The notes beneath the pieces are model-generated. The model did not search any database, was not told where the DNA came from, and was given only the letters and a program-made list of their open reading frames with translations. 64,000 bases of DNA from Bradyrhizobium sp. CB1015. GTDB taxonomy: Bacteria; Pseudomonadota; Alphaproteobacteria; Rhizobiales; Xanthobacteraceae. Within the stretch, counting starts at the first letter, position 1, and each line of letters opens with the position of its first letter. Shown piece by piece: positions 17,589 through 26,047 of the stretch. The position numbers and the translations under genes were made by a program. The stretch covers positions 3,162,001 through 3,226,000 of the forward strand of contig NZ_CP104174.1 of NCBI RefSeq assembly GCF_025200925.1, in the 5' to 3' direction.

Positions 17589-18668
17589 ATGTCCGCAAAC
17601 AACGCCTTCCATATTGCCGTGCTCGCCGGTGACGGCATCGGTCCGGAGGTCATGGCGCCGGCGCTCGAGGTGCTGCGCAAGGTCGGCGAAAAATCCGGCC
17701 TCGGCTTCCGCTTCACCGAGGCGCCGGCCGGCGCCAACCATTATCTCGCGACCGGCAAGTCGATGCCCGATACGACGATCAAGCTGTGCGAAGAGGCGGA
17801 CGCGATCCTGCTCGGCGCCTGCGGCCTGCCGTCGGTGCGCTATCCCGACAATACCGAGATCGCGCCGCAGATCGAGCTGCGTTTCATCTTCGATCTCTAT
17901 GCCGGCGTACGTCCGGCGCGGCTCATTCCGGGCGTGCCGAGCCCGATCGTCGGCGCGGACCAGCGCGGCATCGATCTTGTCGTAATTCGCGAATCCACTG
18001 AAGGACTGTTTGCGTCGATGGGCAAGGGCGTCGTCACCCATGAGGACGCGCGCGAGACCATGGTGATCACGCGCAAAACCTCCGAGCGCCTGTTCGAGTT
18101 CTCGTTTCGCCTCGCCGAGCGGCGCAAGGCGCGCGGCAAGCCCGGTGCGCTCACCTGCGTCGACAAGGCGAACGTGTTCAAGGCCTTTGCGTTCTTCCGC
18201 GGCATCTTCGACGAGATCGCCACGAAGCATCCTGAGGTGAAAACCGACCGGCTCTATGTCGATGCCTGCTCAGCGATGCTGGTCAAGCGTCCCTGGGATT
18301 TCGACGTGATGGTGATGGAGAATATGTTCGGCGACATCGTCTCCGACATCACCGCGAGCCTGATCGGCGGACTCGGCATGGCGCCGTCCGCCGATATCGG
18401 CGACAAGTACGCGGTGTTCCAGCCGTGCCACGGCACGGCGCCCGATATCATGGGGCAGGGCAAGGCCAATCCGACCGGCATGATCCTGTCCGCCGCGATG
18501 ATGCTGGATTGGCTCGCGGACAAGCACGGCGTCGAGAGCGCGGCGGAGGCCGGCGAGACGATCGAGCGTGCGGTGGACCAGGTCTATGCCGGCGGCATCA
18601 AGCCGATGGAGTTCGGCGGCAGCAACGGTACGGCTGACATCACGGAGGCAGTGCTCGCGGCGCTGTAA
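17589..18668 (+). CDS. Isocitrate/isopropylmalate dehydrogenase family protein
   Basis: A 359-residue beta-decarboxylating dehydrogenase. The N-terminus is HIAVLAGDGIGPEVMAPALEVL, followed by the substrate loop VIRESTEGLFASMGKG. The family metal-site signature is NMFGDIVSDITASLIGGLGM near residues 244-263, and the NAD-binding segment is CHGTAPDIMGQGKANP. It oxidatively decarboxylates a 2-hydroxy-3-substituted diacid such as 3-isopropylmalate or tartrate/malate analogues. No leuCD neighbours are present, so it may be a LeuB paralogue rather than the leucine enzyme. Confidence 0.88.
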   Translation: MSANNAFHIAVLAGDGIGPEVMAPALEVLRKVGEKSGLGFRFTEAPAGANHYLATGKSMPDTTIKLCEEADAILLGACGLPSVRYPDNTEIAPQIELRFIFDLYAGVRPARLIPGVPSPIVGADQRGIDLVVIRESTEGLFASMGKGVVTHEDARETMVITRKTSERLFEFSFRLAERRKARGKPGALTCVDKANVFKAFAFFRGIFDEIATKHPEVKTDRLYVDACSAMLVKRPWDFDVMVMENMFGDIVSDITASLIGGLGMAPSADIGDKYAVFQPCHGTAPDIMGQGKANPTGMILSAAMMLDWLADKHGVESAAEAGETIERAVDQVYAGGIKPMEFGGSNGTADITEAVLAAL

Positions 18669-18675
18669 TCGAAGA

Positions 18676-18696
18676 AAGGGCCCCGCGGGGGCCCTT
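18676..18696. terminator. Bidirectional hairpin terminator
   Basis: A nine-base-pair stem (AAGGGCCCC / GGGGCCCTT) with a three-base loop lies between two convergent genes, eight bases after one stop and six before the other. There is no long T-run on either side, so termination strength is inferred from the stem alone. Confidence 0.75.
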
Positions 18697-18701
18697 CGCG
18701 T

Positions 18702-18980
18702 TCACCAGCGGTGCCAGTGGCGGTGACGCCAGCCCCATGGACGCGGGCCGTAGAAGCGCGGGCCGCCGTAATAGCCGTAGGCGCGATAATAGTTCGGGCG
18801 CCACCAGCAGCGACCCCAGGGGTTACACACCCAGCGCACCTGATCGACGTCGGCAGCCGGGCCTTTTGCAATCTTGTCGGCCTGCGGGATGCCGTTCGGC
18901 ATTGCCGCAAGCGCCGGTCCCGACGCGAGCGCAACACCACCCATCGCAGCCAGCGCAAGAACAGCAAATCTGAGTTTCAT
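18702..18980 (-). CDS. Small secreted Trp/Arg/Tyr-rich protein
   Basis: A 92-residue precursor with a clear signal peptide (MKLRFAVLALAAMGG..., cleavage near ALA-AM at about residue 26). The mature protein has WVCNPWGRCWWRP with two cysteines that could form a disulfide. It ends in a low-complexity stretch rich in Gly, Tyr, Arg, His and Trp. Similar short secreted proteins are widespread in rhizobia; their role is unknown. The ATG at 18980 has GGGAGA six bases upstream; an upstream in-frame extension lacks a site. Confidence 0.8.
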   Translation of the reverse strand: MKLRFAVLALAAMGGVALASGPALAAMPNGIPQADKIAKGPAADVDQVRWVCNPWGRCWWRPNYYRAYGYYGGPRFYGPRPWGWRHRHWHRW

Positions 18981-19085
18981 CGCAATCTCCCTCGTTGGTG
19001 GCGGGAGAACTTGCGGGAGATCAACTGGTTGCAATGGCGATTGGGCTGCGTGCGGAATTTAATCTATCTGAATGTCGGTTCAGCT

Positions 19086-19907
19086 TCAGCGTCCCTGAAA
19101 CTTCGGCTTGCGCTTTTCCATGAAGGCCTGCCGGCCCTCGCGGAAATCCTCCGAATCCATGCAGGCATTGCCGATCGCCTTGATCGCGTCCATGTCGCGC
19201 CGGCTCTCGTCCTTCAGCACCTGCGCGATCGTGATCTTGGCCGCCTTGATCGCGAGTGGGGCGTTCTGCGCGATCGTCTCGGCGATCGTCATGGTCTCGC
19301 CCCAGAGCTCGCCTTGCGGGAACACGCGCTCGACGAGACCGATGCGCAGCGCCTCGGCGGAATCGATGCGCATGCCCGTGTACATCAGCAGCCGCGCCCA
19401 GGACGGCCCGACCAGCGACACCAGATGCTTCAAGCCGTCATAGCCATAGGCGATGCCAAGCCGGGCCGCGGGAATGCCGAACTGGCTGTCCTGCGAGGCG
19501 AGGCGGATGTCGGCGAGCATCGCGACCTGCATGCCGCCGCCGAGGCAATAGCCGTCGATGCAGGCGATGGTCGGCTTGGGATAGTCGGCGAGCAGCGCGC
19601 GCTGGGCGGCGCTGCGCTTGGCGTATTCCTCGGACGCCGCCGCATTGTGCCTGACCTTCTCGAACTGGCTGATGTCGGCGCCCGAGACGAACGCCTTGCC
19701 GCCGGCGCCGCGCAGGATCACGACGCGCACCTTGTCGTCGTCGCGCAAGGCCGTCAGCGCCTCGCCAAATCCCTCCCACATCTCCAGCGACATCGCGTTG
19801 CGCTTGTCGGGATTGTTGAAGGTGATCACGCCGACGCCGTCGGCCGTGTGCGTGAGGATCCTGCCGTCGGCGTAAGGTGTTCCGGTCGTGCTGAAATTGT
19901 CTGGCAT
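19086..19907 (-). CDS. Crotonase-fold (enoyl-CoA hydratase/isomerase) family protein
   Basis: A 273-residue crotonase-superfamily protein: GVGVITFNNPDKRNAMSLEM, then the oxyanion-hole segment GKAFVSGADISQFE and the second segment DGYCLGGGMQVAMLADIR. In classical hydratases the two catalytic glutamates lie in GGGCELA and in QPEILLG. Here these positions read MQVA and IPAARLG, so both glutamates appear replaced. The protein may therefore be a decarboxylase, isomerase or hydrolase of the fold rather than a hydratase. The start at ATG 19907 gives the normal length; no operon partner. Confidence 0.85.
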   Translation of the reverse strand: MPDNFSTTGTPYADGRILTHTADGVGVITFNNPDKRNAMSLEMWEGFGEALTALRDDDKVRVVILRGAGGKAFVSGADISQFEKVRHNAAASEEYAKRSAAQRALLADYPKPTIACIDGYCLGGGMQVAMLADIRLASQDSQFGIPAARLGIAYGYDGLKHLVSLVGPSWARLLMYTGMRIDSAEALRIGLVERVFPQGELWGETMTIAETIAQNAPLAIKAAKITIAQVLKDESRRDMDAIKAIGNACMDSEDFREGRQAFMEKRKPKFQGR

Positions 19908-20059
19908 CGCGCGCTCGCTGCTCGGTGGCGAGGCGCAATGTGCGGCGCAGGCGCCGCCGCGGTCAACCGGCGTAGCAGAGGAGAGCCTGCATCCGGCCGT
20001 GCTGCGATTGCATGGCGCGCGACGTTCGACGGGGACCGAAACTTCGAAGGGAGACTGCC

Positions 20060-20084
20060 AAAAAAGGGGCGGCCAAGCCGCCCC
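20060..20084 (-). terminator. Intrinsic terminator of the XRE/LysR pair
   Basis: Read on the minus strand: an eight-base-pair GC stem (GGGGCGGC / GCCGCCCC, three-base loop at 20074-20076) followed directly by a run of six T. This is a textbook rho-independent terminator, placed 120 bases after the stop of the XRE gene. Confidence 0.85.
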
Positions 20085-20203
20085 GAGACAGGCCGCGCGC
20101 AATTGCGCGCAGACATCTTTCGGCCGATCTCGTGCAATCCGGCCGCGCCCCCGTGACGCGGCGGATTGAACGTCGGCCGTGAAGGCCGGACCGTCGATCG
20201 GCC

Positions 20204-20608
20204 TCAGCTCTCGTTCGCCGCGATCGATTCCATCAGCGAGACGAGCTGACGCTGCACCGTCTGATCCTTGATCTTGCTGTAGGCGCGCAGCAGACGGAGG
20301 CTGAAGGCCGAGTCGAGGAAGAGCAGGCTCTCGACTTCGCGGGCCTTGTTGTCGCCGTCGTAGAAGAAGGTCACGGGCACATCGAGGGCGGAGGCGATCT
20401 GCTGAAGCCGGGCCGCGCCGACGCGATTGACGCCCTTCTCGTATTTCTGGACCTGCTGGAAGCTGACGCCGAGCTTCTCGCCGAGCTCGGCCTGCGAGAT
20501 CTTCATCTCGACGCGCCGCAGACGGATCCGCTTGCCAAGCTCGATGTCGGGCTTGCCCGCGCTGCGCTGCTTCATTCTTTTCGCCGCTGCTTTCATCTCT
20601 GTTTTCAC
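20204..20608 (-). CDS. XRE-family regulator, PraR/PhrR-like
   Basis: A 134-residue protein with one N-terminal Cro/C1 helix-turn-helix: IELGKRIRLRRVEMKISQAE, then LGEKLGVSFQQVQKYEKGVN, with RVGAARLQQIASAL and DVPVTFFYD after it. The C-terminal part is helical and ends SLMESIAANES. Its layout and the RVGAxRLQ/VPVxFF text match rhizobial PraR/PhrR regulators, which control surface and symbiotic traits. The first possible start is GTG at 20608, overlapping the LysR stop as GTGA; an ATG at 20596 is the alternative. A terminator follows. Confidence 0.87.
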   Translation of the reverse strand: MKTEMKAAAKRMKQRSAGKPDIELGKRIRLRRVEMKISQAELGEKLGVSFQQVQKYEKGVNRVGAARLQQIASALDVPVTFFYDGDNKAREVESLLFLDSAFSLRLLRAYSKIKDQTVQRQLVSLMESIAANES

Positions 20609-21654
20609 CTTTGTTCTTCGGTTGAAAATCCCCCGAAGAGCTGGGTCAGGGGTTCGCCCATATACGAGTCCTTGAATTCATGCGGGTGCACGAACTCTTC
20701 CTTAAACCACGGGAAGCGGGCCGGATTGAAAGCCTCGATCAGCCAATCAATCATGTGCCGCACACGCGGAATCCGGCCGCTACCGGGATGGTAGGACAAC
20801 CAGATATCCAGCGGTCGGTTCAGCTCGACCTCCAGTGGAATCAACTTCCCGCCAAGCGCGATGGCGTAGCTCGGGAAGACGCCGATGCCGGCGCCATTCG
20901 CGACCGCCCAATAGTTGGCGCTCGAGACGTTGGTCTTCATGACCAGAAGGTCACGTTCGGACACGCCCGGGAAGAAGCTCTCGAAAGATTCCTTGGCGGC
21001 GAGCTGGTCGGCGAATTGCAGCACCAGACGATGCTTGATCAATTCCGCCGCCGAGCGCGGCGCGCCATGCTTTTCGATGTATTTCTCGGAGGCCCAGAAC
21101 ATCAGGTGCATGCGGCCGAGCCGCACCAGCTTGATGTCGAGCGCCGAGGGACGGGACAGATGGATGGCGACGTCGGCCTCGTGGCGCGAGACGTCGGCCG
21201 AGCGCATCGCGCAATGCAGGTCCACCAGGATCTTCGGATAGGCCTGCTGGAATTCAACGAGGCGCGGGGCCAGCCAGAATGTGCCGAGCCCCTCGGTGAC
21301 GGCCACGCGGACCTCGCCGGACAAGGCGTTGGCCATCGAATCACTGGCGCGCAGCACGTCGAAGGTGGCCGCCTCCATGCGCTCGACGGCGGACACCACC
21401 AGGGCGCCCTCATCGGTCAGATGGGTGCCGTGGACGTCGCGAGTGAACAACGTGGTGCCGGTCTGGCGTTCGAAATCGTCGATCCGGCGCCGCACGGCGT
21501 TGATCGACAGCGACAGGCGCTCGGCCGCCGAGCGAAAGCTTCCGCATCGGACGACTTCCAAAAATATGCGGGCGGTGTCCCAATCCGAGAGGCCGCTGAG
21601 ATTTGTCTTTGGGCGTTCCGCCAGCGGAACGCCCCTTTCCGCCAAGGAGTGCAT
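20605..21654 (-). CDS. LysR family transcriptional regulator, long form
   Basis: A 349-residue LysR-type regulator, about 50 residues longer than usual. A helix-turn-helix (GSFRSAAERLSLSINAVRRR, about residues 37-56) is followed by the effector domain. After that comes a C-terminal tail (FPWFKEEFVHPHEFKDSYMGEPLTQLF) beyond the normal end. The ATG at 21654 has AAAGGA six bases upstream. The stop overlaps the start region of the XRE gene, so the two regulators are co-transcribed and probably translationally coupled. Effector and targets unknown. Confidence 0.88.
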   Translation of the reverse strand: MHSLAERGVPLAERPKTNLSGLSDWDTARIFLEVVRCGSFRSAAERLSLSINAVRRRIDDFERQTGTTLFTRDVHGTHLTDEGALVVSAVERMEAATFDVLRASDSMANALSGEVRVAVTEGLGTFWLAPRLVEFQQAYPKILVDLHCAMRSADVSRHEADVAIHLSRPSALDIKLVRLGRMHLMFWASEKYIEKHGAPRSAAELIKHRLVLQFADQLAAKESFESFFPGVSERDLLVMKTNVSSANYWAVANGAGIGVFPSYAIALGGKLIPLEVELNRPLDIWLSYHPGSGRIPRVRHMIDWLIEAFNPARFPWFKEEFVHPHEFKDSYMGEPLTQLFGGFSTEEQR

Positions 21655-22137
21655 ACAATTTCCTTTGGAGCGCTAAACTGGCAGAATCTGGAGCAAACCA
21701 CAACCACGACGGGTTGAGGAACGACGAGTTTTGAACGTCATCCTTACTACCTGAGGGCGGTATTTGGATGCTGCCATGAGTCGGGAATTCGGGCGAGACT
21801 ATCGGCTCGACTGAGGGGTATGGCGTGAGTTCCGTTGCGAGCCGCAAAATGGCTGCGGGATTTCCGGCGCTGTCCGCAATGAATGGTCTTGCGCGCCAGT
21901 CCATGCTGTCGCCCCGATGGATCGATCACACCGTATCAAGCGTTTGCTCCCACAGCATTTCGGCGATCGCCAGTGGTGCCGCAAGGCGATGGCCGCCGGA
22001 AGCACGGTTCCACAGCAGATACACACTGAAATCAGGTTCGAAGGCGCAGTCGCCTCGTGCTATCTTTCGTCTTCCATGGGGGCCGAAGGGGGCGTGACAG
22101 ATACGTCACGCAGGCCGAATTAACGGAAAGAACGCCG
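21655..22137. other. Long intergenic region upstream of the LysR gene
   Basis: About 480 bases without a convincing gene. Possible short frames on both strands lack ribosome-binding sites or overlap the LysR gene. It must hold the leftward promoter for the LysR-XRE pair. The only clear structure is the dyad at 22092-22111. Confidence 0.4.
22092..22111. promoter_or_regulatory. Perfect dyad GCGTGAC-N6-GTCACGC
   Basis: Two seven-base arms in perfect inversion with a six-base spacer lie 27 bases before the GTG of the 88-residue protein. The dimension fits a dimeric regulator operator; the regulator is unknown. Confidence 0.4.
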
Positions 22138-22404
22138 GTGTCGCATTCAGACGAACAGTTGCAGTCGGTGCTGGAAACGCTCGAGGAGTGCCGCAGGGTT
22201 CTCAATGCGTGCAACAGCCGTGAGTCGGCCGAGATGCTGTCCATCGTCATCCTGGACGTCAGGATGAAACTGAAAGGAATCGACAGTGCCGATCTCAAGG
22301 CGCTGTGCGACGAAATGCTGCGGAGCGCTGCCAGCGAGCCGCCGCCCCCTTCCAAGCAGACGCAGGACCAGCCCCGGCGTCCGCTGCTCCGCGTGGTGAA
22401 GTAG
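22138..22404 (+). CDS. Hypothetical small helical protein
   Basis: I do not recognise this protein. From the GTG at 22138 it has 88 residues. The first 60 are predicted to form amphipathic helices (LQSVLETLEECRRVLNACNS, then AEMLSIVILDVRMKLKGI). The end is a proline-rich tail and a basic RRPLLRVV terminus. There is no signal peptide or membrane segment. GGAAAG eight bases upstream supports this start; an earlier ATG at 22057 would add 27 residues running through the dyad. Its size suggests a small regulatory or adaptor protein, but that is a guess. Confidence 0.55.
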   Translation: MSHSDEQLQSVLETLEECRRVLNACNSRESAEMLSIVILDVRMKLKGIDSADLKALCDEMLRSAASEPPPPSKQTQDQPRRPLLRVVK

Positions 22405-22610
22405 CCGCGCCGCCGAATCCCGCTGTTTGGCGAGGTTTGTGCGCGTCCCGATGCCGCATCTGTGATCACGGAGGGCATCGGGAGGAGCCTTGGTTCTGTG
22501 CGCCTCTGTTGCGCATTCTCCGGCATCGGCTACACCAGAGCCGGTTCGGCTCCGGGCTGGGCGCGTTCCCTGCGCGCCGTGTCGGGGCCTGAGATGGCTC
22601 CGACTGCATC

Positions 22611-23342
22611 ATGCAAAATGTTTCGATCCCGGCGGCGCTGATTGCCGGCCTCGTCAGCTTCCTCTCGCCTTGCGTCCTGCCTCTGGTTCCGCCCTATCTG
22701 ATCTACCTCACGGGCGCCACGATCGAGCATGTCGAGAGCGACGAGCCGGCCGCGGCCTCCAAGCGCGCGATCATGATGTCGGCGCTCCTGTTCGTGCTCG
22801 GCTTCTCCACCATCTTCGTGGCGCTCGGCGCCAGCGCTTCGCTGGTCGGCGGACTGATCCGTGCCTGGTCGGCGGAGCTGTCGATCCTCGCCGGTATCGT
22901 CATCATCATCATGGGCCTGCACTTCCTCGGACTGACGCGCATCGGTCTTCTGATGCGCGAGGGGCGGCTGCCGATCCCCAAACCGGTCGGCCTCTGGGGC
23001 GCCTATATCATGGGTCTCGCATTCGCCTTCGGCTGGACGCCCTGCATCGGCCCGATCCTCGCCGCGATCCTCTCGATCGCCGCGGCGGAAGCCACGGTGA
23101 CGAGGGGCGCCGGCCTGCTCGCGGTCTATTCCGCGGGCCTCGGCATTCCATTCCTTATCGCCGCGCTGATGATCGAACAGTTCTCCGCGCTGTTCGCGCG
23201 CATGAAGGGCCACCTCGTCAATGTCGAGCGCGCCATGGGCGTCTTGATGGTGATCACGGGCATCGGCTTTCTCACCGGCGCGGTCTCGAATGTGAGCATC
23301 TGGCTGCTGGAGACGTTTCCGGCGCTGCAGACGATCGGTTAG
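22611..23342 (+). CDS. ccdA: CcdA-family cytochrome c biogenesis / thiol-disulfide transporter
   Basis: A 243-residue membrane protein with six predicted helices and the CcdA/DsbD-beta pattern. The first helix holds the redox cysteine in SFLSPCVLPLVPPYL, and the fourth holds its partner in FGWTPCIGPILAA. It carries reducing power from cytoplasmic thioredoxin across the membrane, for example to cytochrome c maturation proteins. It is a single gene here; its position 21 kb from fixIS is not evidence for a specific partner. The Shine-Dalgarno site is weak, but the ATG is at the expected place in the family. Confidence 0.92.
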   Translation: MQNVSIPAALIAGLVSFLSPCVLPLVPPYLIYLTGATIEHVESDEPAAASKRAIMMSALLFVLGFSTIFVALGASASLVGGLIRAWSAELSILAGIVIIIMGLHFLGLTRIGLLMREGRLPIPKPVGLWGAYIMGLAFAFGWTPCIGPILAAILSIAAAEATVTRGAGLLAVYSAGLGIPFLIAALMIEQFSALFARMKGHLVNVERAMGVLMVITGIGFLTGAVSNVSIWLLETFPALQTIG

Positions 23343-23485
23343 CGCGCGAGGGGACCGGGTTTTCACGGACGAAAAAGTAGAGGAACGATTGGAACCCGTC
23401 AGGCATGCTGTCACGGAACGACGATTCCAAACCTTTCCGGTCCGGAGACGTTTGCATCGGGGACAACTCGCATGGTGGAGATCAC

Positions 23486-23758
23486 GTGACCAAGACATTG
23501 CGCTTAGAACCCTTGTCGGACAACGCGGCTTTGGTTGCCTGGCAATTTTTGGGGCAGCCGTTGCAGGAGTGGCCGAGCTGGGTTCAGTCGAATTGCTCGC
23601 TGCAGAAGGATGCCGACGGAAAATTCGAGCTTCGGCACGAGCGGCGCAGCGGCACCCAGATCGTCTATCTCGGTGAGTGGCTGGTGAGAGATCTCGATGG
23701 CGGCGTGGACTTCTACACGGACGCTGAGATCTGGTCGCGGTTTGCCGTCAAACGATGA
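23486..23758 (+). CDS. Hypothetical protein, 90 residues
   Basis: Unrecognised. A soluble, Trp-rich protein with no signal peptide: WQFLGQPLQEWPSWVQSN, then CSLQKDADGKFELRHERRSG, YLGEWLVRDLDG and a C-terminal EIWSRFAVKR. The GTG at 23486 is preceded by GGTGGAG with five-base spacing, much better than the upstream ATG at 23405. The beta-strand and turn pattern suggests a small compact domain. No neighbours on the same strand within 200 bases. Confidence 0.6.
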   Translation: MTKTLRLEPLSDNAALVAWQFLGQPLQEWPSWVQSNCSLQKDADGKFELRHERRSGTQIVYLGEWLVRDLDGGVDFYTDAEIWSRFAVKR

Positions 23759-24020
23759 AGCGCGAAGAGAGTTGGGCCTGCTCGTCGATCGCGCCTTAGT
23801 CTTTCTTGCTTGAGCTCCCGGCGATCAAAAGCCTGTGTCGTCGGTGGGGCAAAAGGCCTCGCCGGTAGGACTCACCTATAGAATGCAATCTGTGGTAATA
23901 TTTCGTCGTACTACACCCTGAGGGGCAATTCTTCTGAACGTATACTGAAACGAGAATTTTGGACCAATCGACATCTTCGGCGCCCCTCTCCCCTAAAAGC
24001 ATTTTGAGCAGGAGCAAGCG

Positions 24021-25565
24021 ATGGGAACCGACGTGAATGTTCATCCCGGTCATGGCAAGGCCGGACGTCAACCGACGCGACAATTTCTTGATACGCTTTC
24101 CGGACACGACGATCCGGGCATGTTTGGCCGGATGTTTCCGACCCTGGAGCCGCTGGCTGTCGACGACGGTCCGCTGCATGAGCTCGCCGATGCGATGAAG
24201 GATCCCGCCCCCGGCGACGCCGCGGGAAACAATCCCAATGTGCCGGCGGGTTTCACCTATCTCGGGCAATTCGTCGATCATGATATCACGCTCGACTTGA
24301 CCTCCTTCGGCGAGAAGGAAGCCGATCCGACGGCGGTCACGAATTTTCGCACGCCCGCACTCGATCTCGACAGCGTCTATGGTCTCGGTCCCGACGGAAG
24401 CCGTCATCTGTACGCGCGCAATTCGGCGACCGACAACGGCAAGACACCGGGCCCCAAGCTGCTGATCGGCAAGACCGTCAACGTCGATGCCATCACGGGC
24501 GATCATCGCAACGACCTGCCGCGCAATCCCGAGGGGTTTGCCCTGATCGGCGATCACCGCAATGACGAGAACCTGCTCGTCGCGCAAACCCATCTTGCGA
24601 TGCTGAAGTTTCACAACAAGGTCTGCGATCAGCTCGCAGCATCCGGCAAGCCGGCGGGCGAGATCTTCGAGGAAGCGCGCCGGATCGTGACCTGGCACTA
24701 CCAATGGATGGTCCTGCACGATTTCGTGGAGCGGATCACCGAGAAGGGGATCGTCGCGAAGATTCTCGAGCAGGGGCGGCGTTTCTACCGCTTCAAGAAG
24801 ACGCCCTACATGCCCGTCGAATTTTCAGCCGCCGTCTACCGTCTCGGCCACAGCATGGTGCGCCAGGTCTATAGCCACAACCGGATCTTCACGCCCGGCG
24901 GTCTCACTCCGGCGACCCTGGACCTGCTGTTCAGGTTCACCGGGTTGTCGGGCGGCATCATCGGCGATCTGGCGCCAAACCCGATTCAGCCGCCGCTCCC
25001 GCTTCCGGTGCTTTCGAGCAACTGGATCATCGACTGGCGGCGCTTCTATCAGGTGCTGCCGAACAATCCTCCGGGCGTGACGCTCAATCCGTCGCGCAAG
25101 ATCGACCCGTTCGTCGTGCCGCAACTGCACACCTTGCCCGGCGACGGCGGCAGCCTGCCGTTCCGCAATCTCAAGCGTGGCGTGCTGTTGGGCTTGCCCT
25201 CCGGGCAGGACGTCGCCAAGACCATGAAGGTCAAGAACCCGCTGACGCCGGCCGAAATCTCCAAGGGGACCGACGGCGCGGTGGCGAAGAAGCACGGCCT
25301 GCACGAGCACACCCCGCTCTGGTACTACATCCTCAAGGAGGCGGAGCAGCGGGGCGGCGGTGAAAAGCTCGGGCCCGTCGGCGCGACCCTGCTTGCCGAG
25401 GTCTTCGTCGGCCTCGTCCATGGCGACCACCAGTCGTATCTCTGGCTCAAGGGCAAGAACTGGAAGCCGACGCTGCCCTCGCAAGTGCCGGGCGAATTCA
25501 CGATGGCCGATCTGCTGCGTTTCGTCGGGGATATCAGCCCGATCGACGGCATCTCGACCGTCTAG
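24021..25565 (+). CDS. Animal-type haem peroxidase family protein
   Basis: A 514-residue peroxidase of the animal haem-peroxidase (peroxidase-cyclooxygenase) superfamily. The distal histidine is in LGQFVDHDITLD (His87), the equivalent of the GQFxDHD motif. The proximal histidine is in VYRLGHSMVRQVYSH (His277). The signature DENLLVAQTHLAMLKFHNK lies between them. No signal peptide or calcium-binding repeats are visible, so it is probably cytoplasmic or released by another route. It would use hydrogen peroxide to oxidise halides or fatty acids; the substrate is unknown. Over 250 bases of AT-richer sequence precede it. Confidence 0.9.
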   Translation: MGTDVNVHPGHGKAGRQPTRQFLDTLSGHDDPGMFGRMFPTLEPLAVDDGPLHELADAMKDPAPGDAAGNNPNVPAGFTYLGQFVDHDITLDLTSFGEKEADPTAVTNFRTPALDLDSVYGLGPDGSRHLYARNSATDNGKTPGPKLLIGKTVNVDAITGDHRNDLPRNPEGFALIGDHRNDENLLVAQTHLAMLKFHNKVCDQLAASGKPAGEIFEEARRIVTWHYQWMVLHDFVERITEKGIVAKILEQGRRFYRFKKTPYMPVEFSAAVYRLGHSMVRQVYSHNRIFTPGGLTPATLDLLFRFTGLSGGIIGDLAPNPIQPPLPLPVLSSNWIIDWRRFYQVLPNNPPGVTLNPSRKIDPFVVPQLHTLPGDGGSLPFRNLKRGVLLGLPSGQDVAKTMKVKNPLTPAEISKGTDGAVAKKHGLHEHTPLWYYILKEAEQRGGGEKLGPVGATLLAEVFVGLVHGDHQSYLWLKGKNWKPTLPSQVPGEFTMADLLRFVGDISPIDGISTV

Positions 25566-25566
25566 A

Positions 25567-25618
25567 CCATGATCCGCAAAACCGCGACGCGGTTTTCCGG
25601 AAAGATCGACCTCATGCG
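25567..25618. repeat. CATGATCCG-type short palindrome, copy 1
   Basis: CCATGATCCGCAAAACCGCG...CGGTTTTCCGGAAAGATC, a hairpin-forming element directly after the peroxidase stop. Copies 2 and 3 lie at 26477-26524 and 40318-40366, each also starting at or within a gene's stop codon region. Confidence 0.8.
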
Positions 25619-25669
25619 ATCAATGCGGGGAGGGCGGCCGCCGCCGAGACGGCCGCTCTCCCATCCTGA

Positions 25670-26014
25670 TCAATCGATTTCCTGCACGACGGTGCGTGAG
25701 CCGGGATCGACCAGCATCACGCGCTCTCCCGAATAGACATAGCGATACTTCGTCAGCGACGGGCCCCAATCGGACGGAACGGCCTCGAGCTCGACGTCGC
25801 TCGGCACCGTCGCGCCGACGACGATCTTCTCCTTCGTCGTGACCGGGCGGACGCGATGTTCGGTGACGTAGGATTTGATCTTGGTCCTGTATTGCGGCTC
25901 GATCTGAACGGCGGCCGCGTGGCCGGTTCCGGTGGTGGTCACCACGGTGGATTGCGCGAAAGCGCCGGTCGAGATCAACGCTGCGGCAGCGGACAGCAGG
26001 AACAGCTTCTTCAT
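25670..26014 (-). CDS. DUF1236-type secreted protein
   Basis: A 114-residue precursor with a signal peptide (MKKLFLLSAAAALISTGAFA, cleavage before QS). The mature part has IEPQYRTKIKSYVTEHRVRPV and VVGATVPSDVELEAVPSDWG, and ends RYVYSGERVMLVDPGSRTVVQ. This is the pattern of the rhizobial DUF1236 family, secreted proteins of unknown role. The ATG at 26014 has GGAG seven bases upstream. A candidate general-stress promoter lies just upstream. Confidence 0.82.
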   Translation of the reverse strand: MKKLFLLSAAAALISTGAFAQSTVVTTTGTGHAAAVQIEPQYRTKIKSYVTEHRVRPVTTKEKIVVGATVPSDVELEAVPSDWGPSLTKYRYVYSGERVMLVDPGSRTVVQEID

Positions 26015-26047
26015 CTTGGTTCTCCTTTCACGGGAATAGCGCGGCAC

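Noticed and set aside
21410..21904. 164-codon minus-strand frame overlapping the LysR start
   Set aside because: Its second half is the LysR gene in another frame and the first half has no family resemblance.
21917..22030. Minus-strand frame with YLLWNRASGGHRLAAPLAIA in the long gap before the LysR gene
   Set aside because: It looks protein-like for about 40 codons but has no start codon with a ribosome-binding site and stops soon after; it may be a remnant, but I cannot support a gene.
23400..23486. GGAAC motifs before the 90-residue hypothetical gene
   Set aside because: None has a CGTT partner at the correct spacing.
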